From assembly GCA_004154925.1 (NCBI GenBank), contig QJNS01000750.1, positions 61,909-125,908 of the forward strand: a DNA stretch of 64,000 nucleotides, given 5' to 3'. Below are positions 34,186 to 46,083 of this stretch, in pieces. Position 1 is the first letter of the stretch; each line of letters starts with the position of its first letter. The notes under the pieces are model-generated. The model had not been told where the DNA came from and searched no databases. It saw only the letters and a program-made list of their open reading frames with translations. A program made the translations under genes and the position numbers. Origin of the DNA: Monosporascus cannonballus (taxonomy: Eukaryota; Ascomycota; Sordariomycetes; Xylariales).

Positions 34186-34603
34186 TGTTATAAGAACAGG
34201 GGTTCGTATCTTAAGGAGGTTAACCTTTAAGGTTTAGCGTAGAACCGCTACGGCTAAACTCCGGAAAGGAATCCTTGGCCCAAACGATATGATCTAGGTA
34301 ATATGGTGAATTAATCAAATCACATAAATCGCATAAATCCATAATATATTCATTTTAGGAATTAAAATATATAATAAATCAGTTTTTTATATAAATAACA
34401 CTTACTTAGTTTTATTCCTTAGCTATTAATTTAAGCTCTTAATCCAGAGGTAATTATACTCTATTTTAATTAAGGGAAAAGTTTTTAAATCTCTTTAACG
34501 AACAAACCATTAAATTATTTTTCGCCCTATTGTTACCTGCAAATTAAGACCCTTTTCGGATACTGCTCATACCTCCAGGTGGATGTATGACAGGGTCGTT
34601 ACA
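34186..34603 (+). repeat. 3' LTR of Gy2-b
   Basis: 418 bp from TGTTATAAGAACAGGGG to GGGTCGTTACA, just after the purine tract. Flanked by ATTAC (34604-34608). It contains TATATAAATAACAC and the self-priming region. Confidence 0.95.
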
Positions 34604-34608
34604 ATTAC

Positions 34609-34992
34609 AAGTTAATTATGTAATTAATGATTTTTTTTACCTCATTATTTTGTTCGTAATTAATATAATATCGTAAATAAGTTTCCAAAATTTACTTTCT
34701 CTATTTTGTTTATTTATTTATTTACAATTTAAATATATTGGATAACTTATAATTTTGGCCGATTTATTTTATAAAACCTTACCAAAATTTAAATACGAAT
34801 ATCGATTCTGTATTTAAAATAATTTCTATTCGTAATCCGTATATGTTAAAAATATATTTAAAAAATATATACTATTTGTTCGGCGTTTATATCCTTATAA
34901 TATGGTAAAAAATAGGAAAATTTGGTAAACCGGTCGACGATTACAAAGATGCTGTCGTAATATAATCCTGTAACTAAGTCTTTTTAAGATAA
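34609..34992 (-). pseudogene. Gy1-d pol fragment 2: integrase middle
   Basis: Lies between Gy2-b and Gy1-f. It aligns with about 4710-5085 of Gy1-b, the minus-strand integrase core, for example GTAATTAATATAATATCG and CGACGATTACAAA. It is bounded on the right by GAAAT (34993-34997), the duplication of Gy1-f. Confidence 0.85.
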
Positions 34993-34997
34993 GAAAT

Positions 34998-35361
34998 TGT
35001 CATGGCCTAACGCGCCACGGTTTCCAGAAACGGTCTTACATAACCCAACCATAAGTGCGTAATAGGGCAGGTTACGTGATGGATCACCAACTTAGTAGTA
35101 GTGAGCCAGTAAGCCGGATTACCAGTTTGCTGGTAGTAATCCAGCAAGCAGAAGAAAGATATATACCCTTATAATTTCCATAATCTAAATAGTACCAGCT
35201 TGCAATATTTATTAATACCAATTGTTTGCAATATAACTTCTGTATTTTGGTATTAAGAAACGTAATTAAGTTCTTTATTGTTCAAATTCTTGCGATATTT
35301 TTGCCAATATAAACCCGTACGGCTAAGGTTTAATAATTGGTTAAACCGTTAGTTTGTTATA
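34998..35361 (+). repeat. 5' LTR of Gy1-f
   Basis: 364 bp from TGTCATGGCC to AGTTTGTTATA. U3 holds GTGAGCCAGTAAGCC and TTGCTGGTAGTAATCC units related to the Gy1-b array. AGCTTGCAA (35197-35205) can pair partly with GGCAAGTTT past the LTR. Confidence 0.93.
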
Positions 35362-35379
35362 CGTGGCAAGTTTTATTTA

Positions 35380-38300
35380 GTAATACCGTCAAATTTTGAA
35401 TAATAATTAATATTGTTAAAATGTTAACTAGCACTTAGGAAACCCTTATTTAATAATTTTAGGTTTGAATTCGGGAACTGAAAAAAAATTTAACAAATTA
35501 GGGTGACGTTATTTGCTTAAACCTTTTTTGCCCGTATAAAGCTTAGAAAACCGGAACCGTATAATGGGAAAGCCAACTTTTAAACTTTTTTAACTTAAGT
35601 GCAAATTTACTTTTGTTTTTTAGATTTTAACAATCTGGCGGATAAAGTCCTAGTAATAGAAATATACTTAATAGAAGATATTATTAACAAGTTTAAATTA
35701 ATTATAAGAAATTTTTTGGAAATAAAAGAATTGGATAAAGAAAATTTTATTAATAAGATTTTTTTATTTTATACTAATTTCGAAAATCCAGTGTGTAATA
35801 ATTTTAGCAATCCGGATAAAAAACGATTTGCGGCCTAATAATTTTTATAATTTTAATAAAAAATAGTTTCGTTTAAATACGCTATAATCTTTAAAAGCTT
35901 TATAGCTAAGGCCGGATAGGGAAATAATAAGGCCTATATTTTTATTAATATATTTTATAAGGGATTAAGAGATAATATCAAAAATAGAATTATTCGGGTT
36001 AAACCATTAATTACTTTGGACCGGTATATTGTAAAAATAAATAAAATTAATAATCGACAGTTCGAAAAACGATAAAAAAAAGAGATAATATATTTTATAA
36101 TCAGGGTATAATAAGTTTAACTAGAGGAAAAAACGAGATACGCTTTTTATTTCTTTCGGAACGACATTAGAACCTATAAAATCTGGCGTTATTTATAAAT
36201 AAAATTAAAGTTAGATTAAATATTTTAATTACGGCAAAATAGGATATAAGGTTTATAAATGTAAAAAGCCCAAAAAGTTACGATAAGATAATTAAATACT
36301 TATATTAAAAGAATAATTTAGAAATAATTAAGAAAACGATAGTAAGACTATTTACTTAATTTAAGTTAAGTACGTATTAGGTTTATAATAAAAGGTTTAA
36401 TAAGGATTATTATAATAAAAATTTAAAGCGAAATACGAAAAATTAAGGAGCTGGTTTAATAAATATCGTAAGCATAATAAGAAGTATTATAAAAATGATT
36501 ACGCAAATATTAGAACTAAATAGAAAAGAGTTATTTTAAAACTTTTAATTAATATAGCAAAATACATGCCATATATTATTAACGACGAGAATATCCCGAT
36601 TACGAAAAATAAAAATAATATATTTATAAACGAATTATCCGGATGTATTATAAGGGATTCAATTTCTTAAATTATACCGAAAATAATAAAAACGATAAGT
36701 AATAATATTAATAGTTTTAAATTATAAGCTTAAGAAATGCTTAACAGTTAGCCGAAATAGAAAATTAGCTCGAAAAAACGTAATACCTATAAAAAAACTT
36801 TTTTTATAATTATAAATAATATAATTATTAAACGAAAAAAAAATTAATTTAGCGTACGATTAAAGAATATTATTAAAAAATTATTACGGACGTTTATTTT
36901 TAATTAATATTTATTATCAATTTCTTAAAAAGAAAGATTAATAAGGAAGAAATACGTTAATTTATAAAAAATCTTTAAACCAATAATTAAAATAACGCAT
37001 AATAAGATCTAATCGTTAATATAAAAAATTAATTTATTTAATAAGAAAAGGAATTGTAAAAAAATTAAAAATAATTGATATAATTAAAAGGAATAATATA
37101 CCGATAATAACGATAAATATAATAACTTAATGCGTTAAACGAAAAAATATAAATAAAGTTCGATAAATTCGAATAAAAGTTAAAAAAGATTACTTATAAA
37201 AAAGCAGCAAAATAATAAAACTTAAAGGAATTAAAAGGTATTCCCGAAAAAGATTTTAAATGCAACAATAAAAAATATTAATGATTTTATTACTTTGGAT
37301 ATACGAATCGGAACAAATCGGTATATCGTAATAATGGATTACGGAATTTTGGGCAGAAATTATATTATATTAGAAATAATTAATAAGTTTAAATTGTTAT
37401 AAAAATATTAATTTGAATTTTATATAACGATAAATGTCGAAAATTAAGAATTTGCTTATAATAACGGAAAAATTATACGCAAAATTAATTATTTCGAGAT
37501 TTTTATCCAAGAACGATACCAGATAATTAATTTCGATATCGTTTTATTTGGGAATTATAATATGATCTTAGGATTATTATAAATATATTAATACGGAGGT
37601 TTAATTAATAACGGAACTAATTAGATAAGGTTTACCTTATAACTTATTAGCAGATAAAAAAAGAAAAATTTAAGATTTTAATATTTTACCGGAAATAATA
37701 ACGAATATAAGCATAAGGATACGATAAAAGTTTTATTATTTAAAAAGATAAAATATAAAACAAAACAAATATTAAAAAAATATGATATATTATTATTATT
37801 ATTAAAGTAAAATTAAAGTAATTAAATAATACTCTGGAATAATAATAATAATAACGTTAAAATTAAAGGATTTGATTAATATATTATTACAGTATTATAA
37901 ATATAAATAGATTTTTAAAAGGGAGTTTAATACGAAATTATTAGAACATAATAAATAAAATTATAAAATAATTTTTAAAGAAAAGTTTTCGACGAAGTTT
38001 TACCTTATTTATAACTTTAACCAAAACAAATTACGTATTTTTAAAGAATACCTGGAAAATCGGCAATAAAAAATAGATGTAACTTTCGAAATTGTTAATA
38101 GAATATCCGATATTTTTCGTATTAAAGAAAAATGAAAATTGATGATTTATAATTAATTATTAATAATTAAATAATATTATTATTAAAGATCGAATATTAT
38201 AACCTTTAATTATGAAAATAAAAACCCGATTTTATAGATTTAAATGGTTTATAATATTCGATTTTAAATATGGACATAACCTTATTAAAATTAAAGAAAA

Positions 38301-40710
38301 ATACGAATAAAAAATAGTTTTTAACATAAAATACAAATTATTCGAATATTTGATTACGTTAATAGGATTTACGAATATATTAGTAATTTTCTAATAAATA
38401 GTAAATTATATATTACGAAAATATTTCGATATTTCCGTTATTTATTATTTTAACGATATTTTTATTTTTTCGAAAATAAAACAAATATCCGCAAAATATG
38501 TTGATAAAAATTTTTAAATTTTATAACACGTAAAATTATTTATTAATGCAAAAAGTATTAATTTTATAAGTAAAAAATCAAATATTTAAGTTATATTATT
38601 ACTCTAAGATATATAAAAATAAGTTTTAAAAAAATCGTTATAATTATAAAATAACAAACGTTAATAATAATTAAAAAAATATAAATATTTTTTGCATTCG
38701 TTAATTACTATAAGAAATTTATTCAAAATTTTAGTAAAATAATTATACCCTTAATAAATTTTACGAAAAGAAATTTAAATAAATGCCAGATACGGAAAAA
38801 GTCATTTACGATATTAAAAATGCAGTTATTAACAAATTAAGGCTAATTATATATAATTTTAAGCGTCTTATTAAATTAAAAACCGATATTTCGGATTACG
38901 TATTAAACGTAATAATCAGATAATAAAATAATTAAAATAAATTAAACCTTATTATATTTTTAATTTTATAAATTAAAATAAACCGAATTTATTTACGGTA
39001 TTCTAATTAAAGGATTTATGGTTATTAATATGGTATTTCGAAAGTTGAAACATTTTTTAAAGGGAAGTTTATATTAAGTTAAAGTTTATACCGATTATTA
39101 AAATTTTATCCGATTTATTACGGTTACCGAATTTATAAAACAATAATTAAAATATATGAAAAAATTGGCGAATTTCGATTTCGTTATTATTTATAGGAAA
39201 GGCTTAAAAATTAAAAAAACAAACGCCTTAAGTAAACGGCTAAATCTTAAAAGAAATTAATTAAAATTAGCCATATAATTTTCGATATTATTATAAAAAG
39301 GTATTTACGTTTACGATAAATTGCGATAGTTCGAACAGTATTTTACGATATATACTAAACGATCCAGTAATATAAGTTTAATTTTCCAAAAAATCAAAAT
39401 ATAAATAAAATATAAATTTCAGAAAAATATCAAAAAGATTTAATACGAAAAATATATAAACATTATTTATACGCATATTTAAAAATTTATAAACTCTTAA
39501 AAAAGTTTTAACATATATATATATTTTTTTAAAATAAAAATAACGGTATAAAAGTTTATACGGTAAGACGATATTTACGCCAAAAAAAACGTTTAACGAT
39601 ATAAGCCATACGGAAAACTACGATTATTATTAATCTTAAAACGATTATAATATTTAATTATATTCGATTTTATTATTAAATTTGTTATAATAAATATTTT
39701 AATTACGGAAATATATTACGATAATATGTTCGTAATTGTCGATCGATTTACGAAATCTTTTTATTTTTTACCATATTACCAACATATAAATGCCAAATAA
39801 ATTATATATATTTTTTTAAATACGTTTTTAATATATACGGATTATTTATAAAAACTATTTTAAATACAAAATCAATATTTATATTTAAATTTTAGCAAAA
39901 TCTAATAACATAAATCGATTTAGATTATAAATTATTTAAGATATTTAAATTTTAAACAGATAAATAAATAAAATAAATAAATTAAATTTTAAAATTTTAT
40001 TCATAATATTACATGAATTACGAATAAATTAATTAGGTTAAAAAATTATTAATCGCATAATTAATTTATAATACTAATCATTATAACAATATTAAAATAA
40101 TATATATAAATATAGATTTGGGATATATTTTAAAAATCTATAAAATAAATGCGACAATAGTCTAATTAATATTAAAATAATCTTTAAATCAGAATAATTA
40201 TAATAATTAAATTAAAAATAAAAACAAAAATAATATTCGTACGAAATCAAATAAATAAATATTATAATTAAAAAGAATTAAAAGAATTAACTTTTAAAAA
40301 TGGGGAAATAATTTTCTTTACCACTAAAAACATTTAAATAAAAAACCTAACAAAAAGTTCGATTTTAAATATATCGGTTTACATAAGATTATTAAGAAAA
40401 ATTTAAAAAATAATTATTAATTAAACCTTTTACCAAAAGTTAAATTCTGTTTAATTTTTTATGTTTTTTTATTGAAATTAAGAACAAATATAATCAAAAT
40501 ACAAATGGCATAAAACGATACGGAAATAAAAAACGAACAAATATATAAAATAAAAAAATTTTTAATATGCGAAAATAAAACGGATTTACCCAGTATCTGA
40601 TTAAATAAAAAGAAATACCCGGACTCCGAAAATACCTGAAAACCCGTTAAAAGCCTTATTAACGCCTAGCGCCTATTAAAAAACTTTTACCAGTAATAAC
40701 GGAGCCGCCC
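35380..40710 (+). pseudogene. gag-pol of Gy1-f, RIP-degraded
   Basis: An open gag piece at about 35608-35838 reads CFLDFNNLADKVLVIEIYL and DIINKFKLIIRNFLEIKE, matching the Gy1-e capsid region. Protease ends in FDIVLFGNYNMIL (about 37530). The RT catalytic box at 38446-38457 is YFND: the first Asp of YxDD is lost. Integrase FVIVDRFTK is near 39733 and the chromodomain remnant RKYPDSENT near 40610. Stops are dense. Confidence 0.85.
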
Positions 40711-41228
40711 GAAATAATAGCATTCCAGTTCACAAAATTTAAAAAAAGGAGCCCTTAATTTACCGCATTTTAATTAATAACGTCCACCTTACCGAAGGCC
40801 TGTACCTCAATTACAAAGTTTAATTCCAGTTACATTAAATCGCTGGAATCGTCCAAAGATTAAAGGGTACGATTAACCAATTTCGCACCCTAAAACTAAT
40901 AATGCTAACCTTAACGACATATACGAAAAAAACGCGCAAAAGTTTCGAAAAAAGATTTTTCGGCCATTAACTTTTCTTTTTTTAATCTTTTTGATTTTGC
41001 GATATAACGATTAATTATAAAAATAAAGATTTTTATCCCGTTATATAAACAACTCCGACGAACATATTTTTTACAACGAAAAACCCTGTTTATTATTTAG
41101 CAATTAAACTACAGGGCAAAATAAAAAAAATAAGACATTACGTCAAAACCTTCGAATTCAATTAAATTAACCAGGGCAAGTTGCTATTCGGATTTGCGAA
41201 AACGACGCTTGGATATACCGGAAGATAT
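40656..41228 (-). pseudogene. Opposite-strand cassette gene of Gy1-f
   Basis: 573 nt, 190 codons, one continuous frame apart from TAA/TAG at Gln positions. The first codon, at 41226-41228, is ATA where ATG is expected, followed by SSGISKRRFRKSE; Gy1-b has the same ATA. Readable: ALVNLIEFEGFDVMSYFFYF, FRCKKYVRRSCLYNGIKI (second cluster, one Cys kept), IAKSKRLKKEKLMAEKSFF, then AKLVNRTL and an acidic C-terminal part (EVQAFGKVDVIN). Same subtype as Gy1-b. It ends over the chromodomain of pol. Confidence 0.75.
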
Positions 41229-41300
41229 ATTAAAGGAATACAAAAAGCTTACCAAAAAAAAGGAAATCTTAAGGGTAAAATTTATGGAAAAAGAAGATCG

Positions 41301-41664
41301 TATCATAACCCAACGCGCCACGGTCTTCAGAAACGGTCTGCTATAACCTAACTATAAATATGTAATAAGGCAGATTACGTAATAGATCACCAACTTACTG
41401 GTAGTAAGCCAGTAAGCCGGATTACCAATTTGCCAGTAATAATCCAGCAAGTAGAAGAAAAATATATACGCTTATTATTTCCATAGTTTAAATAACACCA
41501 GCTTATAACACTTATCAATACCAATCGTTTGCAATATAACTTTTATATCTTGGTATTAAAAAACATAACTAAGTTTCTTATTGCTCAGATTCCTACGATA
41601 CTCCTGCTAATATAAACCCGTACGACTAAGGTTTAATAGTTGGTTAAACCGCTAGCTCGTCACA
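41301..41664 (+). repeat. 3' LTR of Gy1-f
   Basis: 364 bp, from TATCATAACC (RIP form of TGTCATGGCC) to GAGCTAGC-like CTAGCTCGTCACA. Preceded by the purine tract GGAAAAAGAAGATCG. Confidence 0.93.
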
Positions 41665-41669
41665 GAAAT

Positions 41670-44600
41670 TTGGTAATAAAATCGAATATAATTAAGTATT
41701 ATGGTTATTTTGCAACTGGTAATAATTGTAATTTTCCATATGGTTTATGTTATCAAATCTTTACTTTGGCGTAAATATCGTATTATTGTTTAATTTTCTA
41801 TACCTTTAATTTCATTTTAAAAAAAGAATATATGTATTAAAGCAGTTTTAGGGTTTTGTGGATTTTTGAATATCTGGATAATTAATGTTCGGATATTTTT
41901 CGTATTAAATCTTTCTGATATTTTTTTGGAATTTATATTTTATTCGTTTTTTAATTTTTTGGAAAATTGTTATTATATTATTAGATTTTCTGGTACATAT
42001 CGAAAGGTACTGCCCGAATTATCGCAATTTGTCGCGGACGTAAATATTCTTTTATAATAATATCGAAAATAGTATAATTAACCTTAACCAATTTCTTTTC
42101 GAGGTTTAATCGCTTACTTAAGATATCTGTTTTGCCATTTTCTAAGTTTTTCCTCTGAATAATAAAGAAATCGAAGTTTGCTAATTTTTCTGCGTATTTT
42201 AATTATCGTTTTATAAATTCCTTAATCGTAATAAATCGGGCAAAATTTTGATAATCTAGATAAATTTTAACCTGGTACAAATTTCCCTTTAGGAAATACT
42301 TAAATTCGCAAAATACCATAATAATGGCCATAAATTCCTTATTTAGAATGCCGTAATTAAGTTCGGCTTCTGTTAACTTATATAAAAAAAATGTAATAAG
42401 GTATAATTTACTTTAATTATTTCGTTATCCGATTATTACGTTTAATGCGTAATCCGAAATATCGGTTTTTAGTTTAACGAAAAGGTTTAAATCGTATATA
42501 ATTAATATTAATTTGCTAATAATTATATCCTTAATATTCTAAAATGCTTTTTTCGTTTTAGGCATTTATTTAAATCTTTTTGTTTTTTTCGTAAGATTTA
42601 TTAAAGGTATAATTATTTTATTAAAGTTTCGAATAAACTTGTTATGGTAATTGGCGAAATTAAGGAATATTTATATTTTCTTAACTATCGTTAGTATTTT
42701 TTATTTTTTAATTATAGTAATTTTCTTAGCGTCTATCTTAATATATTTTAAAGTGATAATATATTTTCAATATTTTATTGCTTATTTATAGAATTAATTT
42801 TTTTGCGTTAATAAGTAATTTTATATCCTATAAAGCTTAAAACCCCTCATAAACGTATTTTATATATACTTTTTCCGTTTTTGAAAAAATTAAAATATCG
42901 TTAAGATATCAAACGACGAAAATATTAAGGTATTTTCGTAATACGTAATTTACCATCTTTTAGAAAGTTATTGGTACGTTTGTAAATCTTATTAACGTAA
43001 CCAAATACTTAAATAATTCGTATTTCGGTTTAAAGGCTCTTTTTTATTCGTATTTTTTTAATTTTGATAAGGTTATATCTATTTTTAAAATCGAATATCA
43101 TAAACCATTTAACCCCGTAAAATCGGTTTTTTATTTTCGTAATTAAGGGTAATACTATTTGATATTTAATAGGAATATTATTTGTTTATCGCTAATTAAT
43201 TATAAATCGTAATTTTCCATTTTTTCAAGTAAGAAAAATATCAGATATTTTATTGGTAATTTCGAAAATCCAATCCATCTTTTCTGTAACCAATTTTCCA
43301 GGTATTTTTTAAAAGTACGTAATTCGTTTCCGTTAAAGTTATAAATGGGATAAAATTTCTTTGAAAATCTTTTTTTGAAAATTATTTTATAATTTTATTC
43401 GTTATGTTCTGGTAATTTTGTATCGAACTCCTTTTTAAATAGCTGCTTATATCTGTGGTATTATAATGGTATATTAATTAGACCTTTTAATTTTTAGGGC
43501 TGCTGTCGTTATTTTAGATTGTTATTTAATTACTTTAAATTTAGTTTAATAATAATAATAATACGTCGTATTTTTTTGGTGCCCGTTTTTTTTTATGTTT
43601 TATCCTTTTAGGCAATAAGGTTTCTGTCGTATTCTTATATTTGTGTTTGTCGTTATTATCGATCGAATATTAAGATCTTAATTCTTTTTTATTTGTTAAT
43701 AAGGTATAACGTAAACTTTACCTGGTTAATTCCGCCATTAATTAAAATTCCGTATTGGCGTATCTATGGTAGTCCTAAGATCATATCATAATTTTGAAGT
43801 AAAACGATGTCGAAATTAACCGTTTGGTATCGTTTTTGGATAAAATTTTCGAAATAATTAATTTCGCGTATGATTTTTCCGTTATCGTAAGCGAAATTTT
43901 AATTTTCGGCATTCGTCCTTATATAACGTTTTAATTTATATTTCTATAATAATTCGAACTTATTTATTACATCCGGTATAATATAATTCTCGCCCAAAGC
44001 TCCGCAGTTTATTATTGCGGGATATTAGTACGTTCTAATTCGTATTTTTAAAGTAATAAGATTATTAACGTTTTTTATCGTTACGTTTAAAGCCCTTTTC
44101 GGAAGTTCCTTTTAATCTTTTTGGGTTTCGTTATTTTGCGACGTTTTTATAGGTAATCTTTTTCTTTTAATTCCTATTCGAATTTATCGAACTTTATTTA
44201 TATTTTTTCGTTTAACGCGTCAAGCTGCTGTATTTATTATTATTATCGGCAAACTGCTTTTTTGAATTAAATTAATTATTCCTAATGCTGTTATAAATTT
44301 TTTTCTTATTTAATAAGTTATTTTTCTATATTTATAAATATATCTTATTATATATCGCCCTTATTATTATTTTAAAGAGTTCCTATGAATTAATATATTT
44401 TTTCCTTAATGGCTTTTTTTTCGTAAGGGTTTATAATAAATATTAATCGAAAATGGAAATCCGTAATAATTCTTTAGTAATACTTTTTTTATTATATACT
44501 GGATGAATTTTTTTTTATTTAATAATTATATTATTTTTAATAATAAAAAAGGTTTTCCTACGGATATTACTTTTTTTTGCGCCAGGTTTTTGTTTCGGCT

Positions 44601-45007
44601 AATTTCTGGATATTTCTTGGGGCTATAGTTCGAAAATATCGATACTATTACTTATCGTCCTTATTATTTCCGGTACGATTTAGAAAATCGAATCCCTTAT
44701 AATATATGCGGGTAATCCGTTCGTAAATATATTGTTTTTATTTTTCGTAATCGGGATATTCTCGTCGTCGATAGTATATAGCGTACATTCTGCTATATTG
44801 ATCAAGGGTTCCGGGACAAATTTCTTTTATTCAATTTTGATATTCGCGTAATTATTTTTATAATGTTTTTTATTATGTTCGCGATACTTATTATATCAGT
44901 TTTCTGGTTTTTCGCATTCTTTATTGGATTTTTCGCCATAAAGGACTTGGTATATATTTAGACTGAATTATATTAATGGATTTGCCTTCGTCCTTTTAGC
45001 TCTTTTT
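41670..45007 (-). pseudogene. Gy1-d pol fragment 3: integrase N-terminal part, RNase H, RT, protease, gag C-terminal part
   Basis: The largest remaining internal piece of Gy1-d, collinear with 5085-8430 of Gy1-b. The RT box at 42897-42908 (minus) reads YLND, so the first catalytic Asp is lost. Protease is at about 43700-44050. The gag knuckle is further right, beyond the Gy1-g insertion. The plus-strand frame 41866-42057 is a shadow. Confidence 0.85.
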
Positions 45008-45012
45008 AGATT

Positions 45013-45430
45013 TGTGACGAGCTAGGCGGTTTAACTAATTATTAAACCTTAGTCGTACGGGTTTATGTTGGTAGGAGTATCGTAGTAATCTGAGCAATAA
45101 ATACAATAACGTATTATGTTTTGTAATACTAAAGGTGCCTTAAGTAACGATACTTTATTATAAACGATTAATATTAATAAATATTACAAATCGAAATTAT
45201 TTAAACTATAAAAACAAACGTATTTATATATTTTTTATTTATTTCTATTATTTTATGATTCGTTAAACTCGCTAACGATTTTCGCGATCCAAAATTTTGC
45301 TGGATTTGCTAGCAATCTTTACGATCTAAGATTTGCTGGATTTGCCAATAATTCTCGCGATTATGTAACCCTGAAATATCTCCACTTTTCTAATTATTTC
45401 TCGTCGTACTAAACGTATTAGGTTATAATA
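45013..45430 (-). repeat. 3' LTR of Gy1-g
   Basis: 418 bp from TGTGACGAGCTAGG to GGTTATAATA. U3 has three units of about 36-38 bp centred on GCTGGATTTGC and CGCGAT (about 45255-45362). The 5' LTR has one. Confidence 0.9.
45255..45362. repeat. U3 tandem repeat of Gy1-g type, three units
   Basis: Units of about 36-38 bp: one starting ATTCGTTAAACTCGC, one TTTTGCTGGATTTGC, one ATTTGCTGGATTTGCC, each ending near CGCGAT or CGAT. The 5' LTR has a single unit (about 51790-51825: GCTGGATTTGCCAGCG), which accounts for the 76-bp length difference. Confidence 0.75.
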
Positions 45431-45499
45431 CGATTTTTTTTCTAGGATTTTTGTTTCGAAAACTAACTTTTAAATATTTATTTCAAAATAATTTTTCGC

Positions 45500-46083
45500 G
45501 TTAAAAAACATATTAAATTTTTCTCCAAAGTAAGAACTACATAATACGATTTATTATTAACCGTTATTTTATCGGTTAATTTTCGTTAAATAAGGCTTTA
45601 TTTTTATTGCAAATAACGGAAATTTAAATATAAATTATCCGAAAAAGATTTATTTTTTTATTTTTCATATGTTCGTTATTAATAAGCTAACTATAACATT
45701 CGTAATCTTAATCCAGAACAGTTATAAAAATTTATCATTTAATACCATAAATTAAAGAAAAAATTAAAAACCGATATAGAAACCGAAAGATTTGCTAAGG
45801 CTTATATTTATCATATTTGGAAATAAAAAAAATATAATATAAAAAAATAATAAAAATTATATCTCGTTATACAAATAACCTGGAAAAACGGGAGAAATTA
45901 AAGCGTTAAGAAAAACGGGTCGAATTAAAGGCCGCCTAAGCTATATCGGCAAAGGCCGTAATTCTTTTCGACTGGTCCAACTTTGATTTTATCGATTGGT
46001 TATTTACCGATTAAGAAATTTTTAACCTTGCTAATTTCGGCGTTGTTAATAAAAGTTTTTTAACAGGCGTTAAGCGTTAATAA
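45500..46083 (+). pseudogene. Opposite-strand cassette gene of Gy1-g
   Basis: Runs opposite to gag-pol and ends TAA-TAA (46078-46083) after FLTGVKR, the counterpart of SLIGVRR in Gy1-d. The last third is readable: NNLEKREKLKR, EKRVELKAA, AISAKAVILFDWSNFDF and IDWLF, an acidic tail like that of the other cassettes. The N-terminal two thirds are badly decayed and the start is not placed. Sequence type is distinct from the other Gy1 copies. Confidence 0.6.

Larger units (their letters stand above)
13293..34603 (+). mobile_element. Gy2-b: Ty3/gypsy chromovirus, plus-coded, split by Gy1-e
   Basis: Perfect duplication ATTAC (13288-13292 and 34604-34608). The 5' LTR is in two pieces, 13293-13485 (193 bp) and 27578-27802 (225 bp), which sum to 418 bp, exactly the length of the 3' LTR 34186-34603. 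Without Gy1-e it is 7219 bp. Order: 5' LTR, gag, protease, RT, RNase H, integrase, chromodomain, opposite-strand cassette gene, purine tract (GGAAAGGGGAAATAA), 3' LTR. It is inserted in the integrase region of Gy1-d. Confidence 0.95.
34998..41664 (+). mobile_element. Gy1-f: complete Ty3/gypsy chromovirus, 6667 bp, plus-coded
   Basis: Two 364-bp LTRs (34998-35361, 41301-41664), perfect duplication GAAAT (34993-34997, 41665-41669). Inserted in the integrase region of Gy1-d. The + strand becomes A-rich here. U3 repeats and cassette gene are of the Gy1-b type. Confidence 0.95.
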